From positions 1,178,001-1,242,000 of the forward strand of contig NZ_CP010537.1 of NCBI RefSeq assembly GCF_000832305.1: a DNA stretch of 64,000 nt, given 5' to 3'. The DNA is from Cupriavidus basilensis (GTDB taxonomy: Bacteria; Pseudomonadota; Gammaproteobacteria; Burkholderiales; Burkholderiaceae). Every line of letters begins with the position of its first letter. Position 1 is the first letter of the stretch. Under the pieces are notes generated by a model. The model was given only the letters and a program-made list of their open reading frames with translations, had not been told where the DNA came from and did no database searches. Below, one piece after another: positions 35,859 through 45,699 of the stretch. The translations under genes and the position numbers were made by a program.

Positions 35859-38552
35859 TCAGACCGTCCACGGCGCTGCGCGCTCGCTATCCACCCCGTA
35901 CCTGGCAATGGCCTCGGCCACCACCGCGGGCCTGATCGCGCCGTCATCGCACAGCGCCTTGAGCGCGGCCACGGCCACGTGGTAGCGGTCCACCTCGAAA
36001 AAGCTGCGCAGCTTGGCGCGGTAGTCGCTGCGGCCAAAGCCATCGGTGCCCAGCACCACGTAGCGGCGCCCGGCGGCGTGCACGTACTCGCGCACCTGGT
36101 CGGCGTAGTTGCGCATGTAGTCGGTGGAGGCGATCACCGGGCCGTCATGGCCCGCCAGGCTCGCCTCGACCCAGCTCTTGCGGCGTGGCTCGGTGGGGTG
36201 CAGCAGGTTCCAGCGCTCAGCGGCCATGCCGTCGCGGCGCAGCTCGTTGTAGCTGGGGGCGCTCCAGATGTCGGCGGTGACGTTGAAGTCCGCCTTGAGC
36301 AGCTCGGCCGCCGCGATCACCTCGCGCAGGATGGTGCCGCTGCCCATCAGCTGCACGCGCAGCCCGCCCTTGCCGGCCTTGCCGCCGTCCTTGAGCAGGT
36401 AGAGGCCCTTGAGAATGCCTTCCTCGGCGCCGGCGCCCGCGCCCGCTTCGGCCAGCCCAGGGTGCGTGTAGTTCTCGTTCATCAGGGTGATGTAGTAGTA
36501 CACATCTTCCTGCTGCTCGTACATGCGGCGCATGCCCTCGCGCACGATGGTCACCACTTCATAGGCGAAGGTGGGGTCGTAGGAGACACAGTTCGGGATG
36601 GTGCCGGCGATGATGTGGCTGTGGCCGTCCTCGTGCTGCAGGCCTTCCCCGTTGAGCGTGGTGCGCCCGGCGGTGCCGCCCAGCAAGAAGCCGCGCGCGC
36701 GGATATCGCCCGCCAGCCACGCCAGGTCGCCCACCCGCTGCAGCCCGAACATCGAGTAGTAGATGTAGAACGGGATCATCGGCACGTTGCTCGTGCTGTA
36801 CGAGGTCGCGGCCACGATCCAGCTGGACATCGCGCCGCCCTCGTTGATCCCTTCTTGCAGCACCTGGCCGTCCTTGGACTCGCGGTAGTACATCAGCTGG
36901 TCGGCATCCTGCGGCTTGTAGAGCTGGCCGACCGACGAATAGATGCCCAGCTGGCGGAACATGCCTTCCATGCCGAAGGTGCGCGATTCGTCAGGCACGA
37001 TGGGCACCACATGCTTGCCGATGGCCTTGTCCCTGACCAGCGTGCCCAGCATCTGCACGAAGGCCATGGTGGTGGAGATCTCGCGCTCGCCGGTGCTGTC
37101 CAGCAGGCGCTGGAAGTTGGACAGCGGCGGGATCTCCAGCGAGGCCGACTTGCTGCGGCGGGCCGGCAGGTAGCCGCCCAGCGCCGCGCGCCGGGCGCGC
37201 AGGTACTGCATCTCCGGGCTGTCCTCGGCCGGCTTGATGAAGGGCACGTCGGCCAGTTGCTCGTCGCTGACCGGAATCTGGAAGCGGTCGCGGAAGCCGC
37301 GCAGGGCGTCCTGCGTCATCTTCTTGGCCTGGTGGGCGATCATCTGGCCTTCGCCGGATTCGCCCATGCCATAGCCCTTGACCGTCTTGGCCAGGATCAG
37401 CGTCGGCTCGCCGGTGTGCTTCACGGCTGCCGCGTAGGCCGCAAACACCTTCTCGGGATCGTGGCCGCCGCGCGTGAGGCCCCAGATCTCGTCATCGCTC
37501 ATGTCGGCAACCAGTGCCTTGAGTTCCTCGTACTTGCCAAAGAAGTGCTCGCGCACATAAGCGCCGCTCTTGCTCTTGAAATCCTGGTACTCGCCGTCGA
37601 CGCATTCCTCCATGCGCTTTAGCAGCAGGCCGCTCTTGTCCTTGGCCAGCAGCTTGTCCCAGCCGCCGCCCCAGACCACCTTGATCACGTTCCAGCCGGC
37701 GCCGCGGAAGACCGACTCCAGCTCCTGGATGATCTTGCCGTTGCCGCGCACCGGACCGTCCAGGCGCTGCAGGTTGCAATTGATGACGAAGATCAGGTTG
37801 TCCAGCCGCTCGCGGCCGGCCAGCGAGATCGCGCCCAGCGATTCGGGCTCGTCCATCTCGCCGTCGCCCATGAAGGCCCAGACCTTGCGCGCCGCCGTGT
37901 CCGCCAGGCCACGGCCTTGCAGGTACTTGAGGAAGCGTGCCTGGTAGATCGACATCAGCGGCCCCAGGCCCATCGACACGGTGGGGAACTGCCAGAAATC
38001 CGGCATCAGCCAGGGGTGCGGGTAGGAGGACAGCCCGGTGCCCCCGGTCTCTTGGCGGTAGCCCAGCAACTGCTGCTCGGTGAGCCGTCCTTCGACAAAG
38101 GCGCGGGCATAGATGCCCGGCGCGCTGTGGCCCTGGATGTAGAGCAGGTCGCCGCCGTGGGTGTCGGTGGGCGCGTGCCAGAAATGGCCAAAGCCGATGT
38201 CGTAGAGCGTGGCCGCCGACTGGAAGCTGGCGATGTGGCCACCCAGCTCCGACGATTCCTTGTTGGCGCGCAGGATGATCGCCATGGCGTTCCAGCGGAT
38301 GATCGAGCGCAGGCGATGCTCGATGGCGCGGTCGCCGGTCGATTGCGCTTCGTCCTTGGGGGCGATGGTGTTGCGGTAGCCCGTGGTCAGGGAGCGCGGC
38401 ACATAGAGGCCATCGCGCCGCGCCTCGTCCACCAGCGTATTGACCAGCTGGTTAGCGCGCTCGGCTCCGCGGTGTTGGGTCACCGCTTGCAAGGACTCCA
38501 GCCATTCCGCGGTCTCGATAGGATCGAGATCGCCCGCTTCTCGTGCGCTCAT
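35859..38552 (-). CDS. aceE: Pyruvate dehydrogenase E1 component (homodimeric)
   Basis: The product (897 aa) is the thiamine-diphosphate-dependent E1 of the AceE type. The cofactor segment GDGEMDEPES followed by NLIFVINCNLQRLDGPVRGN is present; so are the HGGDLLYIQGHSAPG loop and GLQHEDGHSHI further on. Length is typical. It decarboxylates pyruvate and passes the acetyl unit to AceF. It is the first gene of the long minus-strand cluster. GGAG precedes the ATG, and a sigma-54-type promoter lies about 46 bp further upstream. Confidence 0.94.
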   Translation of the reverse strand: MSAREAGDLDPIETAEWLESLQAVTQHRGAERANQLVNTLVDEARRDGLYVPRSLTTGYRNTIAPKDEAQSTGDRAIEHRLRSIIRWNAMAIILRANKESSELGGHIASFQSAATLYDIGFGHFWHAPTDTHGGDLLYIQGHSAPGIYARAFVEGRLTEQQLLGYRQETGGTGLSSYPHPWLMPDFWQFPTVSMGLGPLMSIYQARFLKYLQGRGLADTAARKVWAFMGDGEMDEPESLGAISLAGRERLDNLIFVINCNLQRLDGPVRGNGKIIQELESVFRGAGWNVIKVVWGGGWDKLLAKDKSGLLLKRMEECVDGEYQDFKSKSGAYVREHFFGKYEELKALVADMSDDEIWGLTRGGHDPEKVFAAYAAAVKHTGEPTLILAKTVKGYGMGESGEGQMIAHQAKKMTQDALRGFRDRFQIPVSDEQLADVPFIKPAEDSPEMQYLRARRAALGGYLPARRSKSASLEIPPLSNFQRLLDSTGEREISTTMAFVQMLGTLVRDKAIGKHVVPIVPDESRTFGMEGMFRQLGIYSSVGQLYKPQDADQLMYYRESKDGQVLQEGINEGGAMSSWIVAATSYSTSNVPMIPFYIYYSMFGLQRVGDLAWLAGDIRARGFLLGGTAGRTTLNGEGLQHEDGHSHIIAGTIPNCVSYDPTFAYEVVTIVREGMRRMYEQQEDVYYYITLMNENYTHPGLAEAGAGAGAEEGILKGLYLLKDGGKAGKGGLRVQLMGSGTILREVIAAAELLKADFNVTADIWSAPSYNELRRDGMAAERWNLLHPTEPRRKSWVEASLAGHDGPVIASTDYMRNYADQVREYVHAAGRRYVVLGTDGFGRSDYRAKLRSFFEVDRYHVAVAALKALCDDGAIRPAVVAEAIARYGVDSERAAPWTV

Positions 38553-38609
38553 AGTGTCTCCACGTGTTCTGTTTTGGTTGTGTCAGGTGCTGCAGTGGCA
38601 GATCTGTTC

Positions 38610-38625
38610 AGCAAGAGACATGCCA
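38610..38625 (-). promoter_or_regulatory. Sigma-54 promoter upstream of aceE
   Basis: On the minus strand the sequence TGGCATGTCTCTTGCT fits the -24/-12 consensus, with GG and GC separated by exactly 10 bp. Transcription would start near 38598, giving a leader of about 46 nt before aceE. DctD, encoded in the same cluster, is a sigma-54 activator. Confidence 0.6.
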
Positions 38626-38626
38626 C

Positions 38627-38653
38627 TGCAAACGCAGTAATGCGGGTTGTGCA
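38627..38653. promoter_or_regulatory. Imperfect dyad next to the aceE promoter
   Basis: TGCAAACGCA (38627-38636) faces TGCGGGTTGTGCA (38641-38653) across a four-base centre. It could be an activator site for DctD or another regulator, though it is closer to the -24 box than enhancer sites usually are. The rest of the gap to 38777 shows nothing certain. Confidence 0.35.
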
Positions 38654-38777
38654 AGTCATTGATTGGAAAGGAAACCCGCCATGGCCGGCCGGCAGCCCGG
38701 TCGGGAATCCATATTCAGGCGGGGTGATCGTTATGAGTTTTCATGCGAGGCCGTCAGGGAATACCCGCGCCTGGTGT

Positions 38778-40088
38778 CTAGCCGGCCCGGGGTTGTTGCG
38801 CCGGCGCTTGCGCAATGTCCCCGGCCTCCAGGGCAGCCACGGCATCGGGGTCCTGCGTGACGCCAAGCTCGCCTTCCCATTTGGCAACGACGGCCGTGGC
38901 GATGCTGTTGCCGATGACGTTGGTGGCGGTGCGGCCCATGTCGAGGAACTGGTCGATGCCCAGGATCAGCAGCAGGCCGGCTTCCGGCAGGTTGAACATC
39001 GGCAGGGTTGCCGCCACTACCACGATCGAGGCTCGGGGCACGCCGGCGATGCCCTTGCTGGTGACCATCAGCACCAGCAGCATGGTGATCTGCTGGGTCA
39101 GGCTCATCTCGATGTTGTAGGCCTGGGCGATGAACAGCGCGGCAAACGCCTGGTACATCATCGAGCCGTCGAGGTTGAACGAGTAGCCCAGCGGCAGCAC
39201 GAAGCCGGTCACCTTGTTGGGCACCCCGAACTTCTCCATCTGCTCCATGGTCTTGGGGTAGGCTGCCTCGCTGCTGGCGGTGGAGAACGCCAGGATCGTC
39301 GGCTCGCGGATCAGCTTGAGCAGCGTGAACACCCGCCCACCCAGGAACAGGTAGCCCGCCGCGGTCAGCACCAGCCACAGCACCAGCAAGCCCAGGTAGA
39401 AGCCGCCGATGAACTTGCCGTAGGTAAACAGCACGCCAATGCCTTGCACCGTGATGGCGGCGGCCACGGCGGCAAACACGCCGAGCGGCGCGAAGCGCAT
39501 CACGAAGTCGGTGACGCGCAGCATGATCGCCACCAGTTCCTCGATCGACGCCACCAGGTGATGGCCCACCTTGCCCTTGAACGAGGCAATGGCGAAGCCA
39601 AAGAACAGCGAGAACACCAGGATCTGCAGGATCTCGTTCTGCGCCATCGCCTCGAACACGCTCTTGGGGAAGACGTGCGTGATGAAGTCCTTCAGGTTCA
39701 GCGTGGAGGTCTTGAGGTTGGTGGCCGTGCCGATTTCGGGCAGTGGCAGGTTCAGTGCATGCCCGGGCTGCAGCAGGTCCACGAAGAACATGCCGAGCAG
39801 CAGCGATAGCAGCGACGCGGTGATGAACCAGCCGAGCGCCTTGATGCCGATGCGGCCCACGGCGCTGGCGTCTTTCATGCCGGCGATGCCCGCCACCAGC
39901 GTGCCGAACACCAGCGGCGCGATGATCATCTTGATCAGCCGCAGGAACACGTCGGTGACGATGGAGAAGTAGCTGGCGATCTCCTTGGCCATCGCCGCAT
40001 CGGGCACGAAGCGGTTGCAGAGATAGCCGGTGACGATGCCCAGGACCATGGCGATCATGATCCGGGTTGTGAGCTTGTTTGCCTTCAT
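38778..40088 (-). CDS. gltP: Dicarboxylate/amino acid:cation symporter (GltP/DctA family)
   Basis: The product (436 aa) is a paralogue of the transporter at 12897-14210 with the same motifs: [38 protein letters not shown] and GIDQFLDMGRTATN. It follows aspA by 110 bp, so aspartate or glutamate uptake is the likely job, with fumarate/succinate exchange as an alternative. GGAG precedes the ATG. A hairpin lies in the aspA-gltP gap, so expression may be reduced relative to aspA. Confidence 0.88.
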   Translation of the reverse strand: MKANKLTTRIMIAMVLGIVTGYLCNRFVPDAAMAKEIASYFSIVTDVFLRLIKMIIAPLVFGTLVAGIAGMKDASAVGRIGIKALGWFITASLLSLLLGMFFVDLLQPGHALNLPLPEIGTATNLKTSTLNLKDFITHVFPKSVFEAMAQNEILQILVFSLFFGFAIASFKGKVGHHLVASIEELVAIMLRVTDFVMRFAPLGVFAAVAAAITVQGIGVLFTYGKFIGGFYLGLLVLWLVLTAAGYLFLGGRVFTLLKLIREPTILAFSTASSEAAYPKTMEQMEKFGVPNKVTGFVLPLGYSFNLDGSMMYQAFAALFIAQAYNIEMSLTQQITMLLVLMVTSKGIAGVPRASIVVVAATLPMFNLPEAGLLLILGIDQFLDMGRTATNVIGNSIATAVVAKWEGELGVTQDPDAVAALEAGDIAQAPAQQPRAG

Positions 40089-40142
40089 GATGCGTTGTCT
40101 CCAGCGGTTGCGGCCAGATCCTGGTCTGACCGTCGGTATCGG

Positions 40143-40170
40143 GGCAGGGCGGGGCCGGCTGGGCCCTGCC
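40143..40170 (-). terminator. Intercistronic hairpin aspA-gltP
   Basis: GGCAGGGC (40143-40150) pairs perfectly with GCCCTGCC (40163-40170). It lacks a U-run and probably stabilises or partly terminates the aspA transcript. Confidence 0.4.
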
Positions 40171-40198
40171 TGGCGCCGGGCGCGCCTTGCCCCCCGGA

Positions 40199-41626
40199 TC
40201 AGCGTGCGCGGGGCGCCAGGCTCAGCGGGGTCGGCTGCGTCAGCACTTCCGGGCGCAGGATCTGGTCCAGTTCATCCCGGGTCAGCAAGCCCTTTTGCAG
40301 CACGATCTCGTACACGCTGCCGCCCGTGGCATGGGCCTCTTGCGCCACGGCGGTGGCATTGGCATAGCCGATATACGGGTTCAGGGCCGTCACGATGCCG
40401 ATGGAGTTCTCGACCGTGGCGCGCAGGCGCTCTTCGTTGGCGGTGATGCCGTTGACGCAGCGCTCGGCCAGCGTGAGGCAGCCGTTGCGCAGATGACTCA
40501 CGCTCTTGAACAGGCTGTGCGCGATGATCGGCTCGAAGGCATTGAGTTGCAGCTGGCCGGCTTCGGCAGCGAAGCTGACGGTGATGTCGTTGCCGATGAC
40601 CTCGAACGCGATCTGGTTGACCACCTCCGGAATGACCGGATTCACCTTGCCCGGCATGATGCTGGACCCTGCCTGCATGGCCGGCAGGTTGATCTCGCCC
40701 AGCCCGGCGCGCGGGCCGCTGGACAGCAGCCGCAGGTCGTTGCAGGTCTTGGAGAGCTTGACCGCCACGCGCTTGAGCACGCCGGAGAGCTGCACAAAGG
40801 CGCCGCAATCCTGCGTGGCCTCGATCAGGTTCGGCGCGGTCATCAGCGGAATGCCGGTGATTTCCTTGAGCCGCTTGAGGATCAGCGGCGCGTAGTCCGG
40901 GTGTGCGGTGATGCCGGTGCCGATGGCGGTGGCGCCCATGTTGATCTCGCAGATCAGCAGCGCGGCTTCGCGCAGCCGCTCCTCGTCCTCGCCGAGCATC
41001 ACGGCGTAGGTGCTGAACTCCTGGCCCAGCGTCATCGGCACGGCGTCCTGCAACTGGGTGCGGCCCATTTTCAGGACGTGGCTGAACTCTTCGGCCTTGC
41101 GCTCGAATGCGCGCCGCAGCACGCCCATGGCATCGACCAGGCCCAGGATGCCGAACCAGGTGGCGACCTTGAGGGCGGACGGGTAGACGTCGTTGGTGCT
41201 CTGGCCAATGTTGACCTGCTCGTTCGGGTGCAGGTACTGGTACTCGCCCTTGTTGTGCCCCATGAGTTCGAGCGCGCGGTTGGCGATGACCTCGTTGGCG
41301 TTCATGTTGGTCGAGGTGCCGGCGCCGCCCTGGATCACGTCGACGACAAACTGATCGTGCAGCTTGCCGCCCAGCAGTTCCGCGCAGGCGGCGACGATGG
41401 CGTCGCAGCGGGGCTCGTCGAGCAGGCCCAGTTCGTGGTTGGCCAGCGCGGCAGCCTGCTTGATGTAAGCCAGGGCCTTGATGAGCTCGGGGTAGATGGA
41501 GATGGGGGTGCCGGTGATCGGGAAGTTCTCCACCGCGCGCAGGGTGTGCACACCGTAGTAGACGTCGGCCGGGACCTCGCAATCGCCCAGGAGGTCATGT
41601 TCGGTTCTAAAGGTTCCAGCGGTCAT
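40199..41626 (-). CDS. aspA: Aspartate ammonia-lyase
   Basis: The product (475 aa) belongs to the fumarase/aspartase superfamily and converts L-aspartate to fumarate and ammonia. The signature GSSIMPGKVNPVIPEV near residue 320, the substrate segment GGAGTSTNMNANEVIAN near 100 and NIGQSTNDVYPSA mark it as aspartase or class II fumarase. The N terminus EHDLLGDCEVPADVYYGVHTLRA points to aspartase. It is divergent from a periplasmic asparaginase gene and followed by an acidic-amino-acid symporter gene. Together they would degrade asparagine to fumarate. GAGGAG precedes the ATG. Confidence 0.93.
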   Translation of the reverse strand: MTAGTFRTEHDLLGDCEVPADVYYGVHTLRAVENFPITGTPISIYPELIKALAYIKQAAALANHELGLLDEPRCDAIVAACAELLGGKLHDQFVVDVIQGGAGTSTNMNANEVIANRALELMGHNKGEYQYLHPNEQVNIGQSTNDVYPSALKVATWFGILGLVDAMGVLRRAFERKAEEFSHVLKMGRTQLQDAVPMTLGQEFSTYAVMLGEDEERLREAALLICEINMGATAIGTGITAHPDYAPLILKRLKEITGIPLMTAPNLIEATQDCGAFVQLSGVLKRVAVKLSKTCNDLRLLSSGPRAGLGEINLPAMQAGSSIMPGKVNPVIPEVVNQIAFEVIGNDITVSFAAEAGQLQLNAFEPIIAHSLFKSVSHLRNGCLTLAERCVNGITANEERLRATVENSIGIVTALNPYIGYANATAVAQEAHATGGSVYEIVLQKGLLTRDELDQILRPEVLTQPTPLSLAPRAR

Positions 41627-41671
41627 TGCATTGCTCCTCGCAAATTGTCATCAGGGAGGAGTTGACTCTAG

Positions 41672-43087
<1,416 letters not shown>

Positions 43088-43122
43088 GCGAGCACTGAGC
43101 GCGCACCAGTCGGGTACTCGGC

Positions 43123-43146
43123 GCCTCGCGCTTGTTCGCGCGAGGC
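43123..43146 (+). terminator. Hairpin terminator after asparaginase gene
   Basis: GCCTCGCGC (43123-43131) and GCGCGAGGC (43138-43146) form a perfect 9-bp stem with a six-base loop, 35 bp after the stop codon. Confidence 0.65.
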
Positions 43147-43183
43147 CGGGGAGGGATGTTGCAATTTGGGAATAATGTGGCGC

Positions 43184-43244
43184 AAAATTTGCATCGTGCT
43201 ATCGGGCTTCCACCGATTTGTGCAGCGCCGCGCTGCCGTATGAT
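43184..43244 (+). promoter_or_regulatory. LysR gene promoter module
   Basis: AAATTTGCATCG followed by GCTATCGGGCTT lies 51 bp before TATGAT (43239-43244), preceded by GCCG as in the asparaginase promoter. Transcription would start near 43250, about 40 bp before the LysR ATG. The repeat of the whole module suggests autoregulation plus activation of the asparaginase gene. Confidence 0.45.
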
Positions 43245-43290
43245 GTGCCATAGACAGCGCGTCCCCCCCTGATGTTGAGTACATTCCATT

Positions 43291-44256
43291 ATGGAAACCA
43301 AGTGGCTTGAAGACTTCCTGTGCTTGGCTGAAACGCGCAGTTTTTCGCGCGCGGCAGCCGACCGGCATATCACCCAGTCGGCGTTCAGCCGGCGCATCAT
43401 GGCCCTTGAGGAGTGGCTTGGCGTCAGCCTGGTCGACCGCAGTGTGCATCCGGCAACGCTGACCACGGCAGGCTGGCTGTTCCGCCGGCTGGCCGCCGAC
43501 CTGTTGCGTGACGCTTATGCCGCACGCGCGCTGCTAAGCAGCCGCCAGCCCCTTGCCGAGAGCGACAAGGTCATCCGCTTCGCGGTGGCGCACACCCTGG
43601 TCTTTACCTTCTTCCCGTCCTGGCTCAAGTACCTGCACGAGCGCTTCGGCTCGTTGAGCGCCTGCGTGCATGCGGTAAACGTGCCGGAGGGCGTGCAGCA
43701 GCTGGTGGATGACGATTGCGACATCCTGCTGGGCTACCACCATCAGCAACTGCCGATCCTGCTTGACCCGAACGGCTTCCCGTTCCTGATGCTGGGCGTC
43801 GAGCGGATCCTGCCGTTCTCGGCGCCGGACAAGCAAGGGCAGCCGATCTTCAGGCTGCCGGGCACGAGCGCCAATCCGTTGCCCTTCATGGCCTATTCAT
43901 CCGGGGCGTTCCTTGGCAACGTGGTCGAGATGATCCTGCTCAATGCGCCGGAGCCCTACGGGCTGCAGCGCTGCTTCGAGACCCATATGTCGGAGGCCCT
44001 GAAGGCCATGGTCGTGGCCGGGCACGGGGTGGGCTGGTTGCCGGAGAGCTGCGTCAGCGACGAGATGAAAGAGGGCAAGCTGGTGGTGGCGGGGCCGGCC
44101 TCGTGGGCAACCAGCCTGGATATCCGCCTGTACCGCTCGGCGGCCAGCCCGAAGCCGCTGGTCGATGAGCTATGGTCCTTTATCAGCCACGTGCGGGACC
44201 CGCAATTGATGTTGATGGGCAAGACCGCGGAATCGAGCGACTGCGGGATGCTGTAA
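43291..44256 (+). CDS. LysR-family regulator (HypT/YjiE-like)
   Basis: The product (321 aa) has an N-terminal winged helix-turn-helix (residues about 4-62: FLCLAETRSFSRAAADRHIT then QSAFSRRI) and a periplasmic-binding-like effector domain. The start METKWLEDFL resembles E. coli HypT, but the neighbours point to asparagine/aspartate catabolism. It contains several Cys residues in the effector domain. Its promoter shares a two-part module with the asparaginase gene. Effector and true regulon are unknown. Confidence 0.85.
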   Translation: METKWLEDFLCLAETRSFSRAAADRHITQSAFSRRIMALEEWLGVSLVDRSVHPATLTTAGWLFRRLAADLLRDAYAARALLSSRQPLAESDKVIRFAVAHTLVFTFFPSWLKYLHERFGSLSACVHAVNVPEGVQQLVDDDCDILLGYHHQQLPILLDPNGFPFLMLGVERILPFSAPDKQGQPIFRLPGTSANPLPFMAYSSGAFLGNVVEMILLNAPEPYGLQRCFETHMSEALKAMVVAGHGVGWLPESCVSDEMKEGKLVVAGPASWATSLDIRLYRSAASPKPLVDELWSFISHVRDPQLMLMGKTAESSDCGML

Positions 44257-44283
44257 GAGGCAATGCTGTCTCTTTGATTGGTG

Positions 44284-44330
44284 ATGGTTTTTGGACCCAA
44301 GGGCCGTATGACATCGCTCTGCTGGGTTGG
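44284..44330 (+). repeat. Truncated extra copy of the repeat start
   Basis: GGTTTTTGGACCCAAGGGCC at 44285 and the following 30 bp imperfectly repeat the beginning of copy B about 60 bp downstream. It looks like a fragment left by duplication of the element's left end. Confidence 0.6.
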
Positions 44331-44340
44331 CCGTTGTTTA

Positions 44341-45055
44341 TTTTATCGGCGTCGGTTTTTGGACCCAACAGCCATACGACATCCCCCTGCGGGGGCTGCC
44401 GGTCACTTTTCTTTGACCGGCAAAGAAAACTAACGAAAAGAAAGCCGCCCTGCCGGGAGCAGAGCAATCAGGCTTGTCGGCCTCGGTGGTTTCGTCGTAC
44501 GGCCCGGAGTGTTGGCGGGCATCTGCCGGTACCGGTTTGACTGGCCACGAGTCTGCGGGCGTCCGGGTTTCGTGGTGGTGCCCTCGGTGGCAGACATCAC
44601 TTGCTTCAAGCCGTCTGTCGCTCGCGGCGCGGGCGGCCACGAAGTTGCGGGCATCCCGTTTCGTCGTGGGCGCGGTGGCTCCGCCACAATGGTTCTGAGG
44701 CATTCACCACCGCGCCCACCTCACCACGAAACCATCACGGCGCGATATATCGTGATGCTTTGAACCGGTACCGGCAGATGAGTGAATAGGCAAGAACACC
44801 GCTACCGAGCAGCCTCACCACGAAACCAGTGTTATTCACGGGATCGCGGCCATTCAAACCGGTAACGGCACGAGTCCATTAAAACCCAGGGCCTGACCAC
44901 GAAACCATTGGGCTGCGCAACCCCGCCACGCCAGCCTCCTGCAAGGATCGCTTTCTTTGGGTCACCTTTCTTTACGAGTAAAGAAAGGTGACATCCCACA
45001 CGTTCCAAAACGGCCAACACCGTACAGCCGCGCCAGCAGCCAGAAGCCATAAAAC
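44341..45055. repeat. Long noncoding repeat, copy B (uninterrupted)
   Basis: About 715 bp match copy A (1981-3915 minus the IS). The copies differ by scattered substitutions and short indels, and copy B carries about 90 extra bp near 44575-44665. Inside, CATCTGCCGGTACCGGTTTG (about 44519) recurs in inverted form at about 44762 (ACCGGTACCGGCAGATG) and again at about 44852 (TTCAAACCGGTAACGGCACG). A perfect hairpin sits near the right end. No conserved ORF is found; the remaining bases to 45177 hold no gene. Confidence 0.8.
44961..44992. other. Perfect 14-bp hairpin inside repeat copy B
   Basis: GTCACCTTTCTTTA (44961-44974) pairs exactly with TAAAGAAAGGTGAC (44979-44992) around CGAG. Copy A keeps a degenerate version at about 3818-3848. 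It could be a transcription terminator or a structural mark of the repeat. Confidence 0.6.
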
Positions 45056-45177
45056 CCCGCCCACTCACGCCAGCCTGCGCTAGCAGCTAAAAGCGCTGAC
45101 TAATACCCATCCCTCTCAAGACGTATCGTTAATTCCCCTTGAAAATGATAGCTAAGTGATAGCTGCAAGACGGGGTT

Positions 45178-45203
45178 CCGGGCCGCGGTCGTTGGCGGCC
45201 CGG
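45178..45203 (-). terminator. Hairpin after the DUF883 gene
   Basis: CCGGGCCGC (45178-45186) and GCGGCCCGG (45195-45203) form a perfect 9-bp stem about 30 bp after the stop codon of the minus-strand gene. Confidence 0.6.
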
Positions 45204-45232
45204 ACGGATACGTTAGCAATTGCCCCGGGGAT

Positions 45233-45517
45233 TTATCGTCGGTCGATCAGCCAGCCAATCAGCACGCCGACAGCGGCAGCCACGCCGATAGCCGTCCACG
45301 GGCTTTCATGCACATAGTCGTCCGCGACGCGCGCCGTGTGGCGGCTCTTTTCCACGACGACGTATTGCACATCGGCGATTTTTTTCTTTGCCTTCTTCAG
45401 GCGTTCCTGCACCTTGCCCGGCGCATCCGCGGCCGGCGCGCCGGGGGCATTGGTGGCATTGGTGGCAGGCACCAACAGGCTATCGACTTCACGCAGGGCG
45501 CTACCGGTATTCGACAT
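45233..45517 (-). CDS. DUF883 / ElaB-YqjD family membrane-anchored protein
   Basis: This is a small protein (94 aa) with an Ala/Pro-rich N-terminal part, a charged helix (KVQERLKKAKKKIADV) and a single C-terminal transmembrane segment (WTAIGVAAAVGVLIGWLIDRR). The layout and the ESPWTAIGVAAAVG wording are typical of the ElaB/YgaM/YqjD group, some of which bind ribosomes at the inner membrane in stationary phase. GGAGAAGG precedes the ATG. It is flanked by its own terminator and is not obviously linked to the gab genes. Confidence 0.85.
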   Translation of the reverse strand: MSNTGSALREVDSLLVPATNATNAPGAPAADAPGKVQERLKKAKKKIADVQYVVVEKSRHTARVADDYVHESPWTAIGVAAAVGVLIGWLIDRR

Positions 45518-45699
45518 TTCCTTCTCCTCGTTGAATGGCTAACGCAATGAAAGACCTTATGGCGTCAATAGGTCCGGTTCATTGGGTTTAGCTAGCATAA
45601 GGAACATCCGGCGCGTAAATAAGAGCCAATCGGGATTAGTTGATGGAACCGCCTCCCGGGGCGGTCCACGCGGGCCTGTGCGCTGCTCGCGCCAGTGGA

